Positions 1-8,472 of a stretch of DNA of 64,000 bases are shown here, one piece after another. The translations under genes and the position numbers were made by a program. The stretch is taken from assembly GCF_014274685.1 (NCBI RefSeq), contig NZ_CP060393.1, forward strand, positions 372,001 through 436,000. Reading direction: 5' to 3'. Each line of letters starts with the position of its first letter. The stretch's first letter is position 1. Under the pieces are notes generated by a model. The model had not been told where the DNA came from. It worked only from the letters and a program-made list of their open reading frames with translations, and searched no databases. Source of the stretch: Edaphobacter sp. 4G125 (GTDB lineage Bacteria; Acidobacteriota; Terriglobia; Terriglobales; Acidobacteriaceae).

Positions 1-1035
1 GGTAATCCCGATCTCGATAGGTGCAGGGCGATGTTCTGCGACGACCTTTGCGATGGCGTACTTCAGCGCATCGACACCTTCACCAGTAACTGCGGAGATG
101 GGATAGAGAGCCATCTTCCGTCGTTTTGCATAGGTAGTGAGTTTTTTGAGCTTATCCGGATTGGCGACATCGGCCTTGGATGCAACCAGCAGCGTAGGCC
201 GTTCGGGGAGCGATGGGTCGAAGCTGCGCAGTTCTTCAGTGATGACTTTGTAATCTTCGACAGGATCGGGCCGTCCACTGGCGTCGGAGACATCGATGAG
301 GTGCACGATCACGCTGGTGCGTTCGATGTGCTTGAGAAACTGTGTTCCGAGCCCAGCGCCGAGGTGAGCGCCTTCGATCAGACCGGGCAGATCAGCGATA
401 GTGAAGGACTGCTCGTGGGGGAAATCGCCGACCTTGACCACACCAAGATTGGGTTCAAGAGTGGTGAAGGCATAGTTGGCGATCTTGGGCCGGGCAGCGG
501 AGAGTCGCGAGATCAGGGTAGATTTGCCCACATTGGGATAGCCGACCAGTCCTGCGTCGGCCAGCAGGCGCAGTTCGAGGCGCAGACGCCGCTCTTCGCC
601 GGGCCGTCCGAGCTCGTGTTCTCGGGGAGCCTGGTGGGTTGAGGTGGCGAAGTGCTGGTTTCCTCGTCCGCCGCGTCCACCGCGGGCGATGACGACGGTT
701 TCGCTGGGCCGGGTGAAGTCGTGGACGAGCTCGCCGGTGTCTTCGTCGTAGACGAGGGTGCCGATCGGAACCTGGAGGATGAGGGGGTCGCCGGAATGGC
801 CGGACATATTGGACCCCATGCCGTGTTCGCCGCGTTCGGATTTGTGCTCCGGATTGAAGCGGAAGTGGACTAAAGTATTGTGGCTCAACGACGAGGTCAT
901 CAGAATGTCGCCGCCATGGCCCCCATCGCCCCCGGAGGGACCGCCTCGGGGAACGAACTTTTCGCGCCGGAAGGCCATGCAGCCATTTCCGCCGTCCCCG
1001 GCTTTTATGCGGATTTTTGCTTCGTCAATAAACAT
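1..1035 (-). CDS. obgE: GTPase ObgE/CgtA (partial, C-terminus beyond window)
   Basis: This is a ribosome-associated GTPase acting in 50S assembly and stress control. I translated the minus strand from an ATG at 1035-1033 and it stays open to the window edge (345 codons). It starts [18 protein letters not shown], the glycine-rich Obg fold (about residues 1-155), with a GGRGGRGN stretch. The G domain follows: P-loop GYPNVGKST, switch region [25 protein letters not shown] (G3), and a G4-like SKAD. Family members are about 330-430 residues, so only the variable C-terminal end is missing. The start is clear because the family begins exactly here. The gene diverges from the receptor gene to its right. 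Confidence 0.96.
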   Translation of the reverse strand, partial: MFIDEAKIRIKAGDGGNGCMAFRREKFVPRGGPSGGDGGHGGDILMTSSLSHNTLVHFRFNPEHKSERGEHGMGSNMSGHSGDPLILQVPIGTLVYDEDTGELVHDFTRPSETVVIARGGRGGRGNQHFATSTHQAPREHELGRPGEERRLRLELRLLADAGLVGYPNVGKSTLISRLSAARPKIANYAFTTLEPNLGVVKVGDFPHEQSFTIADLPGLIEGAHLGAGLGTQFLKHIERTSVIVHLIDVSDASGRPDPVEDYKVITEELRSFDPSLPERPTLLVASKADVANPDKLKKLTTYAKRRKMALYPISAVTGEGVDALKYAIAKVVAEHRPAPIEIGIT

Positions 1036-1094
1036 TTTTCATATTCAGTTTACAGTGCGCTTGTTAAACTAAGCGCATACACAGACTTGTTTAG

Positions 1095-1126
1095 TTGTAC
1101 CCGGTAATTCCCTGGTCTCTATATAG
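1095..1126 (+). promoter_or_regulatory. Possible weak sigma-70-like promoter for the first receptor
   Basis: TTGTAC at 1095-1100 and TCTATA at 1118-1123 are separated by 17 bases, followed by further AT-rich sequence. The match to consensus is weak. The placement between the divergent obgE start and the receptor leader is the main support. Confidence 0.25.
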
Positions 1127-1174
1127 ATACGAAAAATATAGGGATTCAGAGCGGGAGCTGGGCGACATCATGAT

Positions 1175-1275
1175 CCGGATCGATGCTTGAGAGTCCGGCC
1201 GTACCCTTCCGATAAAGGGCGGATCGTTATGGGGGCTTCCCCATGACGAGTGGTCTGTTTATTACCAATACGGAC
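1175..1275 (+). promoter_or_regulatory. Candidate structured 5' leader (four consecutive hairpins)
   Basis: The 304-base gap between obgE and the receptor holds four back-to-back potential stem-loops. Arms are CCGGA/TCCGG at 1175-1179/1194-1198, CCCTT/AAGGG at 1204-1208/1215-1219, a 10-bp stem with one G-U pair at 1225-1234/1239-1248 with a GCTT loop, and a 6-bp stem with one G-U at 1253-1258/1270-1275. None is followed by a T-run, so they are not ordinary terminators. A Shine-Dalgarno AGGAGA lies close before the ATG at 1340. I do not recognise a known riboswitch class. Function as a cis-regulatory RNA is inferred from structure and position only. Confidence 0.35.
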
Positions 1276-1339
1276 AAGAACGGATAAAGCCGGCGTGGCT
1301 GCACAGCTGCGAGCGGTCGAGTTTTTCAGGAGACCTTAA

Positions 1340-4300
1340 ATGAAGATCAAAAATCGAATGCGGTACGCGTGGATCGCGTTGCTATTCGCCGGAGCATGTC
1401 TCTCCAGCTACGCACAGTCGCCTACACAGGGTGCGATCGTCGGCACTGTGACCGATGAATCCGACGCTGCGATTCCTAATGCTCGAGTCGTCATCCATAA
1501 CGATGCAACCAACGCCGATCTCGTATTGACCACAGATTCGTCCGGCCTTTTCCGTGCGCCTCAGCTCAATCCCGGCACCTACAGCGTGACCATCACACAG
1601 CCCGGCTTTTCTGAGAACAAGATCACCGGCGTTGCGGTGCAGGTCTCCAACGTGACCAGCCTCAGCCCACACCTGAAGGCTGGCGACGTGGCGCAGACAG
1701 TCGAGGTGGTAGCCGACACCCCTGTGCTCAAGTTCGACTCGCCTGATTTCGGTGGCTACCTAAGCAATAAAGAGATTGAGAACATTCCTATCAACAACCG
1801 TCGTTGGTCCGCACTCGCTCTTGTGACCCCGGGTGTTACAAATGACACCAACGGCTACGGCTTGCTAAGCTTCCGTGCAACGAGCGCTATTCTAAATAAC
1901 GTTCAGATTGATGGTACAGACGACAATCAAGCGTTCTTTGGTGAAGAGCGTGGACGTACTCGCGCCGGCTACTCCACCTCGCAAGTCGCCGTACGCGAGT
2001 TCCAAGTGCTGACTGGTGTTTACTCGGCGGAGTACGGTCGCGCCGTCGGCGGCGTAGTAAACTCTGTCACCAAGAGCGGCGGCAATCAACTGCATGGCGA
2101 GATTTACTTCATGCGCCGCGACGACTTCCTCTCCTCGATCAACCCCAAAGTTAACCTTTCTGTTTTCAATCCCAACACGGGGACGGCAACCTCCATTCCT
2201 TTCCGCCCCAAGGACAAGCGTAACCAGTATGGCTTCGGTGTTGGCGGCGCACTCATCAAGGACAAACTCTTCTGGTTCTATGCATGGGACCAATACCGTC
2301 GCAACTTCCCCGGCACTGCTGTAGCCGGCAATCCTTCAACCCAAGGTTTTTACGCACCGCCATCTACTGCCATTCAGAACGCGCTCGCGGCGAAGCTCAA
2401 TGTGTCGCCCGCAGTTGCACTGCAGCGGTATAACGCCGCGCTCCAAGAGTTGACGACAGATCTCGGCCCTGTTCCGCGTTTTGGCAATCAGGACATCAAT
2501 ACGCCAAAGCTCGACTGGCAGATCAACCCCAAGCATCATGCCAGTTTTATGTACCACCGCCTACGCTGGGATTCGCCCGGAGGTGTGCAGACCCAAGCCT
2601 CAAACCCCTACGCCCGCGACAGCTTTGGTACAGACTTCGTAAAGCTGGACTATGGTGTTGCCAAGCTGGATTCACTGATCGCCAGCAACATCTCCAACAC
2701 GCTTCGTTTTATGTACGGTCGCGAACTCAACTGGGAAGGCCAGCAGCCGTACACTGACTACACGAAGAATCACTTTACTGCAGCAAATGGCAACGTTCCC
2801 GCCCTGAGTATTCAGGCCCCAGCGGTCGGTTTCTACGCCGGCTCGCAGTACTATAGCTACCGTACTGCATACCCGGACGAGCGCAAATGGCAGGTGGGCG
2901 ATACGGCATCTTACCTGTTTGGCAAACATAATCTCCGTTTCGGTCTGGACATTATGCACAGCTACGATGTCTTCAACAACCTTTATCAGAGCAACGGCTC
3001 TTACAGCTACGGGACGCCAGCCAATTTCATCGCCGATATTCTGGTTCCTTCCGGTGCCTGCGGGGCTTCGACAGGATCAACGCCAACCATCTCGGCGACC
3101 GGAACCTACGCCTGCTACTCCAGCATCAACCAGGGCTTCGGTCGCTCGAAGTTCGATCTTGCCACCAACGACTACGCGTTCTTCGTACAGGACGACTGGA
3201 AGGTAACTCCGAGGCTGACGCTGAACCTCGGTGCTCGCTACGACTATGAGGCTTTGCCTGCACCGTATTCCTTTGCGGCGACTACGCCTCAGACGCTCAA
3301 CCATCCTTCCGACAAGAACAACATCTCGCCTCGTCTCGGCTTTGCTTATGATCCGTTTGGTCTGGGCAAGACGGTGGTTCGTGGCGGTTTTGGCTTCTAT
3401 TATGGCCGCAATCCCAATGGTCTGCTGCTGAATACATTCACAGGAACCGGTTCGCCGGCAGCGCAGGGAGCCTACACCTACTACAACACCACAGGTATCA
3501 AGCTGCCTAATGTGTTGACAACGGTGCCGACCTCACAGGCGACGCCAAGCATTTACTACCTCGCCAATAATCTGCAGAATCCCTACTCGGAGCAGTTCGA
3601 CCTGGCGATTCAGCAGGACCTGGGCTACAGCCATGTTCTGTCCGTTGCTTATCTCGGTTCGCTGGGTCGCGAGCTGCCGAACTTCATCAACACCAATCTT
3701 GATCCGACGAAAACTTACACCCAGACCTATACAATCGCTCGCGGTACGGATGGGACATGCGGACCCTATGCCTGCGGCACGCAGTTCACAAACAAGGTCT
3801 ATGCGAACCGAACTGTAACCTCGACGGGGACGGCTTTCAACACGCTGAACCCGAACTACAACGCGATCTCGGGCACGTTCAGCAACATCAACTCCAACTA
3901 CCATGCGCTTTCGGTGGACGTCACCAACCGTAACTCGAAGCGCCTCAGTTACGACGTGAACTATACCTGGGCCAAGGCGATGGACTTCAATGCCACACAG
4001 TTGACCAATCCGATCGCGAATAACTGGTTTGACCCGTACGGCAATGCGCGAGCCAACTATGCGGTCTCGTCGCTCAACGTGCGGCATCGTTTAGTTGGTT
4101 GGGCTATCCTGAACGTTCCGGGATTGCATCGTCAGACGGGGCTTGGCTATCTCACCAACGGTTGGTCGCTGAAACCTCTGGTTCAGATGCAGAGCGGCCT
4201 GCCTTATTCCGTCGGTGTCTCAGGTTCTGGTACGAATCAGTGTGCACAAGTGGGATGCTTTGCTCCATATTCCACTGGTCTCGGGGGAACGGGCGTAACC

Positions 4301-4621
4301 TACATTCCGCAGATCGGTCGTAACACTCTGAACTCACCGCGCACAATAAACGTAGATGCTCGTCTGCAGAAAGATTTCAAGCTGCACGAGAACTACAATC
4401 TGCAGTTCACGGCGGAGGGCTTTAACCTGGCGAACCACCAGAACATCACCGGTGTCAACACGACTGCGTACTCGATCCAGACTCTTGGAACGGCTCCCAA
4501 CACGATGCCGAACCAGATGGTTTGGCAGCCGAACTTCGGTATGTCGTCGTCGTCGGGTGTGAACGGAAACTACGCTTATCAGGTGCGTCAGTTCCAGTTT
4601 GGCGCTCGCATCATGTTCTAA
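1340..4621 (+). CDS. TonB-dependent receptor with carboxypeptidase-regulatory-like domain
   Basis: This 1093-residue protein should be an outer-membrane porin-like transporter energised by TonB. Residues 1-26 are a signal peptide ending in SSYAQ. Residues about 30-110 form a carboxypeptidase-regulatory-like beta-sandwich (GAIVGTVTDESDAAIPNARV). Then comes a plug-like region with EIENIPINNRRW and AEYGRAVGGVVNSVTKSGGN. The rest reads as beta-barrel strands and ends QFQFGARIMF, with the terminal aromatic typical of barrel proteins. This long architecture (Oar-like) is abundant in Acidobacteriota and is often linked to plant polymer or peptide uptake, but no substrate can be read here. AGGAGA precedes the ATG. 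A strong terminator follows, so it is probably its own transcript. Confidence 0.9.
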   Translation: MKIKNRMRYAWIALLFAGACLSSYAQSPTQGAIVGTVTDESDAAIPNARVVIHNDATNADLVLTTDSSGLFRAPQLNPGTYSVTITQPGFSENKITGVAVQVSNVTSLSPHLKAGDVAQTVEVVADTPVLKFDSPDFGGYLSNKEIENIPINNRRWSALALVTPGVTNDTNGYGLLSFRATSAILNNVQIDGTDDNQAFFGEERGRTRAGYSTSQVAVREFQVLTGVYSAEYGRAVGGVVNSVTKSGGNQLHGEIYFMRRDDFLSSINPKVNLSVFNPNTGTATSIPFRPKDKRNQYGFGVGGALIKDKLFWFYAWDQYRRNFPGTAVAGNPSTQGFYAPPSTAIQNALAAKLNVSPAVALQRYNAALQELTTDLGPVPRFGNQDINTPKLDWQINPKHHASFMYHRLRWDSPGGVQTQASNPYARDSFGTDFVKLDYGVAKLDSLIASNISNTLRFMYGRELNWEGQQPYTDYTKNHFTAANGNVPALSIQAPAVGFYAGSQYYSYRTAYPDERKWQVGDTASYLFGKHNLRFGLDIMHSYDVFNNLYQSNGSYSYGTPANFIADILVPSGACGASTGSTPTISATGTYACYSSINQGFGRSKFDLATNDYAFFVQDDWKVTPRLTLNLGARYDYEALPAPYSFAATTPQTLNHPSDKNNISPRLGFAYDPFGLGKTVVRGGFGFYYGRNPNGLLLNTFTGTGSPAAQGAYTYYNTTGIKLPNVLTTVPTSQATPSIYYLANNLQNPYSEQFDLAIQQDLGYSHVLSVAYLGSLGRELPNFINTNLDPTKTYTQTYTIARGTDGTCGPYACGTQFTNKVYANRTVTSTGTAFNTLNPNYNAISGTFSNINSNYHALSVDVTNRNSKRLSYDVNYTWAKAMDFNATQLTNPIANNWFDPYGNARANYAVSSLNVRHRLVGWAILNVPGLHRQTGLGYLTNGWSLKPLVQMQSGLPYSVGVSGSGTNQCAQVGCFAPYSTGLGGTGVTYIPQIGRNTLNSPRTINVDARLQKDFKLHENYNLQFTAEGFNLANHQNITGVNTTAYSIQTLGTAPNTMPNQMVWQPNFGMSSSSGVNGNYAYQVRQFQFGARIMF

Positions 4622-4644
4622 CTTTCAACGAGAGTCATTCACAC

Positions 4645-4678
4645 AAGGCGGTGGCTTCGGCTACCGCCTTTCTCTTTT
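4645..4678 (+). terminator. Rho-independent terminator
   Basis: Arms AAGGCGGT (4645-4652) and ACCGCCTT (4663-4670) enclose a GC-TTCG-GC inner loop and are followed by TCTCTTTT. It lies 24 bases after the receptor stop codon. Confidence 0.85.
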
Positions 4679-4903
4679 ATTTCTTCTAACCCATTTGGGT
4701 AGTTTACTTGCCTGCAAGATTCGCTAATCTTCTCCTGACTCCTTTTCAGTCCGTATTGATCTGTATCGGGCCCTCAGTCTCATAGGCCAAGAGGAGCGTC
4801 GGCTTGAGGTACGTCTTCGGTTCCGGTCGTACGTCTATCGACATTTCGGAGAGAGGACATATTCGGTTCGCGAAGACAGTGATGTTCTTCGTGTCAGAAG
4901 CGG

Positions 4904-7900
4904 ATGGTTGTGAGGCGAATCGGACAATTTAGGTGGCTAATATTTTTGTTTTTTATAGTTTTGCTACCTCGATTTCAAGGACAAACGGCGTCGGACGGAG
5001 CGATTCGAGGTCTTGTCCTTGATAAAGCCGGGACCGCTATCGCGGGGGCTGCGGTTCGCGTAGAAGACAATACCCGCGGACTTCTCTTTCGAACCACGAG
5101 CAATGCTCAAGGAGAATTCTTTCTCGCGCATCTTCCCGCAGGCAGCTACAGCGCCAATATCAGCGCTCCTGGTTTTGCTTCTTCCATCCTGGACGCGATT
5201 GTCAGCGAGGTGGGCGCAACAACAGAAATCAATCTTCGGTTGCGAGCGGCGAGTTCTCAAGCGAACGTCATCGTTCTTGGCAATATTGATCCGGGTGCCG
5301 GTGAAATCAGCCTGGAGGAACCTTCAGGAGCGGCGGTCACCAATGTGATAAGAGCGCAGGAACTGGAGAATCTTCCTGCAAATGGCCGTCGCTGGCAAAG
5401 CCTTGCATCGTTGACTCCGGCGGCAAATCTTGAGGGACAAGCTGGAGATCTCCAGAGCTTTCGCGGATTATCGGCATCGCAGAATGTAACCATGCTGGAC
5501 GGAGCCTCGGATGATCAAAGCTTTCAAGGCATTCCTCGGGGAGCTGAAAACGGTGGGAGCGATCGTGAGGAAGAGACAGGGGTGGAGCCAGGGGGGGCGC
5601 GGAGAAGTGCAGCTTCGTGGCGAAGGTCGGGAGCTGCCTACACGTTTTCGCAGCAGGCTGTACGCGAGTTTCGCGTAAGTACGCAAAATTACTCCGCACT
5701 ATATGGACATGGCGCTGGCGGTGCGATCGCGACTATTTCGAAGAGCGGAACGAACGATGTACACGGCTCTGGCTTCTACATTGCGCGATCGAGCGGATGG
5801 TCTGCGGCAAATCCTTTTTCGATTGCCACAAGCTATCAAGATGGATTGGTAACGAGCCGCGTGGTCAAGCCTCATGACCTACGCCAGCAGTTTGGCGGAA
5901 CGATTGGCGGAGCCGCTGTTCGGAACCGGCTGTTTTATTTCTACGCGTTTGATCAGCAGCGGCGGGGTTTTCCTGCGATTTCTTCTCCTGGCGATCCGAA
6001 CTTCTATCGTTTGACCGCAACCCAGGCAGCGTTGCTGGCGAATCGCGGAGTTAGGTCTGCGCAGGCGAATGCGGCGTTAAATTACCTGAGCGGGCTTACG
6101 GGCGAGACCAATCGTCGCGACGACCAGACGATCAACTTCGCCAAACTGGATTGGCAACTCTCCTCCCGTAATCGCCTGAGCGTGCAGTACAACCGTGTGC
6201 GTTCGGCTTCGCCCGGCGGATTGCGGGGTGCTCCTGTAGTGGATCGTGGAAGAGCAAGCCTGGGCAGCGGATATACAAAGCTGGACGCAATCTCAACGAG
6301 TTGGACGTGGAGCAAGTCGCATTTTGCGAACGAACTACGAGCTGCTTATGGTCGCGATCTTCAGTACAAACAAGCTCAGGCGCCGCTACCAGAAGAACCT
6401 GCAATCGGACTGGGAGGGTATGCACCGGAGATTGCGATTGATTCCGCAGGGCTGACGTTCGGAACACCTGCCGGTGTGGGACGAACAGCTTATCCCAACG
6501 AAAACAGGAAACAAGTAGTGGACACGGCAACCTGGGGATTCGGGAGGCATCTTCTCCAGACAGGATTTGATCTCAGTTTCCTTCACGATGAGATTGGTGG
6601 ACTGGATAATACGATCGGCAGCTTCCACTATGACAGTGGAACGACAAACGGCCATGCGGGTGGATTGGTGGATTGGATCACAGACTACACCTTCAATGTC
6701 CACGCATATCCAAATGGCGGATGCCCTTCTATCAATGCTTCGATCCACTACTTCTGCTTCCGATCTTTCACACAGAGCTTTGGGGAGCAGAAGATCTCGT
6801 TTCGCACACAGGAGTGGGCCAGCTTTGTTCAGGACAGCTGGCACGTTATGCCAAACCTGACACTGAACGTTGGCCTGCGTTATGAATATGTCTTGTTTCC
6901 GTTGCCACAGCATCCGAATGCGGCGCTGGATGCGGTCTTCGGCGACGTAGGTGCAACAGGAGTTCTGCCGGAAGACCGAAACAATTTCGGTCCGCGCATC
7001 GGGGCGTCCTGGGCTCCCTTCGGTACCCGACGTGGTGTTGTCCGGCTGGGATATGGCGTGTATTACGGTCGCGTTCCGGGAACTCTGATTCAGAGTGCAT
7101 TGATCAATACGGCGCAAAGCTCCTCGACGACGCATATCCGCATCACGCCGACGACGATTACCTCGTGTCCGCAGGTTGCGAATCAGGGGTTCGGATATGT
7201 GTGTACATATGTCTCGACTCCGCCAGCTGCAATTTCCTCGACGACATCGGCCACGGTCTTCAACAGAAGATTCCGTTCTCCGATGGTGCAACAGGGAACG
7301 TTGTCCTACGAGCAGCCCATTGGAAATGGTGTAGTTGCAAGCGCTACCTATCTGATGAACATCGACCGTCAGCTCGCAGGTGCTGTTGACATCAATATTG
7401 CTCCATCGACAGCTACGAGAATCTTTCAGGTTCAGGGAGGAGATGACGTCGCTGGTCTTCAGAGTGGTCAATTTTTCGCAGTGCCGGTGTACAGCCTTCG
7501 AAGAAGTAACGACTACGGTCCGGTCACCGCGATCACATCCAATATTTCCGCGAGTTACAACGCGCTTACGCTGGAAGCTCGCAGACGCAATCGGCACGGG
7601 CTGGAGTTTCGCACGGCATGGACATGGTCGAAAGCTATTGACCAGGGGCAAAACGCAGGAGCCACACCACGGAGCAACTCTCAGTTCGATCCATTTGATG
7701 TGAGATACGATAAGGGCCTTTCGCGGCTCAACTTTCCGCACAAGCTGGTTGTAAGTGCGGTTTGGGAGCCGCGCGTACAAATTGCAGATCGTTTCTTTTC
7801 GCGTGTTGCAAATGGATGGACACTCTCAGGTGTCTTCTTCGAGACGAGTGGAAGACCTTACAGCTACGAGATCTTTGGAGGGACGCGGCTGACGGGAGGA

Positions 7901-8272
7901 AGAGAGAGCATCAACGGCTCGGGTGGGGCAGTGTATCTGCCTACGGTCGGACGTAACACTCTGTGTCTTCCCGATACCAACCGGATCGACCTGCGATTGA
8001 CGCGAGTCTTTCAGGCAGGAGATCATGCGCGCGTTCGCACGATGCTCGAAGCCTTCAATGTAGTGAACCACGTGAATTACACGGGAATTCAGCAGAGGGC
8101 TTTTCTCGTGGGCACTCCATTGGCCAATGGAGTCACCCCGCTGATCTATCAGGATGCTGCGACGATTGCCGCCGAAGGACTCAATGTGCGTCCCTTCGGA
8201 ACCTATACAGCATCGACAACAAATACCTCGCGCGAGCGTCAGGTTCAGCTAAGTCTCAAGATTGATTTTTAG
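4904..8272 (+). CDS. TonB-dependent receptor with carboxypeptidase-regulatory-like domain
   Basis: This is a second Oar-like receptor of 1122 residues, a paralogue of the one before it. A hydrophobic signal segment (WLIFLFFIVLLPRFQGQ) leads into a regulatory-like domain (GAIRGLVLDKAGTAIAGAAV). The plug follows (ELENLPANGRRWQSL, ALYGHGAGGAIATISKSGTN), then a long barrel ending VQLSLKIDF. The plug carries a charged, glycine-rich insertion at about residues 208-245 (around DREEETGVEPGG) that the first receptor lacks. A 282-base gap holding a terminator separates the two, so it probably has its own promoter. The substrate is unknown. Long open frames on the opposite strand inside this gene are not credible genes. 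Confidence 0.88.
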   Translation: MVVRRIGQFRWLIFLFFIVLLPRFQGQTASDGAIRGLVLDKAGTAIAGAAVRVEDNTRGLLFRTTSNAQGEFFLAHLPAGSYSANISAPGFASSILDAIVSEVGATTEINLRLRAASSQANVIVLGNIDPGAGEISLEEPSGAAVTNVIRAQELENLPANGRRWQSLASLTPAANLEGQAGDLQSFRGLSASQNVTMLDGASDDQSFQGIPRGAENGGSDREEETGVEPGGARRSAASWRRSGAAYTFSQQAVREFRVSTQNYSALYGHGAGGAIATISKSGTNDVHGSGFYIARSSGWSAANPFSIATSYQDGLVTSRVVKPHDLRQQFGGTIGGAAVRNRLFYFYAFDQQRRGFPAISSPGDPNFYRLTATQAALLANRGVRSAQANAALNYLSGLTGETNRRDDQTINFAKLDWQLSSRNRLSVQYNRVRSASPGGLRGAPVVDRGRASLGSGYTKLDAISTSWTWSKSHFANELRAAYGRDLQYKQAQAPLPEEPAIGLGGYAPEIAIDSAGLTFGTPAGVGRTAYPNENRKQVVDTATWGFGRHLLQTGFDLSFLHDEIGGLDNTIGSFHYDSGTTNGHAGGLVDWITDYTFNVHAYPNGGCPSINASIHYFCFRSFTQSFGEQKISFRTQEWASFVQDSWHVMPNLTLNVGLRYEYVLFPLPQHPNAALDAVFGDVGATGVLPEDRNNFGPRIGASWAPFGTRRGVVRLGYGVYYGRVPGTLIQSALINTAQSSSTTHIRITPTTITSCPQVANQGFGYVCTYVSTPPAAISSTTSATVFNRRFRSPMVQQGTLSYEQPIGNGVVASATYLMNIDRQLAGAVDINIAPSTATRIFQVQGGDDVAGLQSGQFFAVPVYSLRRSNDYGPVTAITSNISASYNALTLEARRRNRHGLEFRTAWTWSKAIDQGQNAGATPRSNSQFDPFDVRYDKGLSRLNFPHKLVVSAVWEPRVQIADRFFSRVANGWTLSGVFFETSGRPYSYEIFGGTRLTGGRESINGSGGAVYLPTVGRNTLCLPDTNRIDLRLTRVFQAGDHARVRTMLEAFNVVNHVNYTGIQQRAFLVGTPLANGVTPLIYQDAATIAAEGLNVRPFGTYTASTTNTSRERQVQLSLKIDF

Positions 8273-8299
8273 TCAGACGAACAGGGAGTTTGATGGATA

Positions 8300-8328
8300 C
8301 GTGCAATTTTTTGCACGCTAATATTTTC
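8300..8328 (+). terminator. Possible terminator
   Basis: A perfect 7-bp stem, CGTGCAA/TTGCACG (8300-8306/8311-8317), with a TTTT loop lies 28 bases after the receptor stop. The downstream T-run is interrupted. Confidence 0.5.
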
Positions 8329-8472
8329 CACATGAGATTCACTTAGCAGAACAGATTCATCCCTATCTTACTGAGCGCAGGTCACATCGTAGTTTTGTGA
8401 TTCCTGTGTTATTTTTCCGCAGCCTTTATTGCATCCAACTAACGGGGGAACAGGCAATGGAGCTAAAGCTGC

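Noticed and set aside
1225..1248. Terminator in the receptor leader
   Set aside because: The 10-bp hairpin has no following T-run, so it is described as a candidate leader structure instead.
6386..7780. 464-codon open frame on the minus strand
   Set aside because: It lies antisense inside the second TonB-dependent receptor, and its translation is Arg/Cys/Ser-rich with no domain, so it is a shadow of the real gene.
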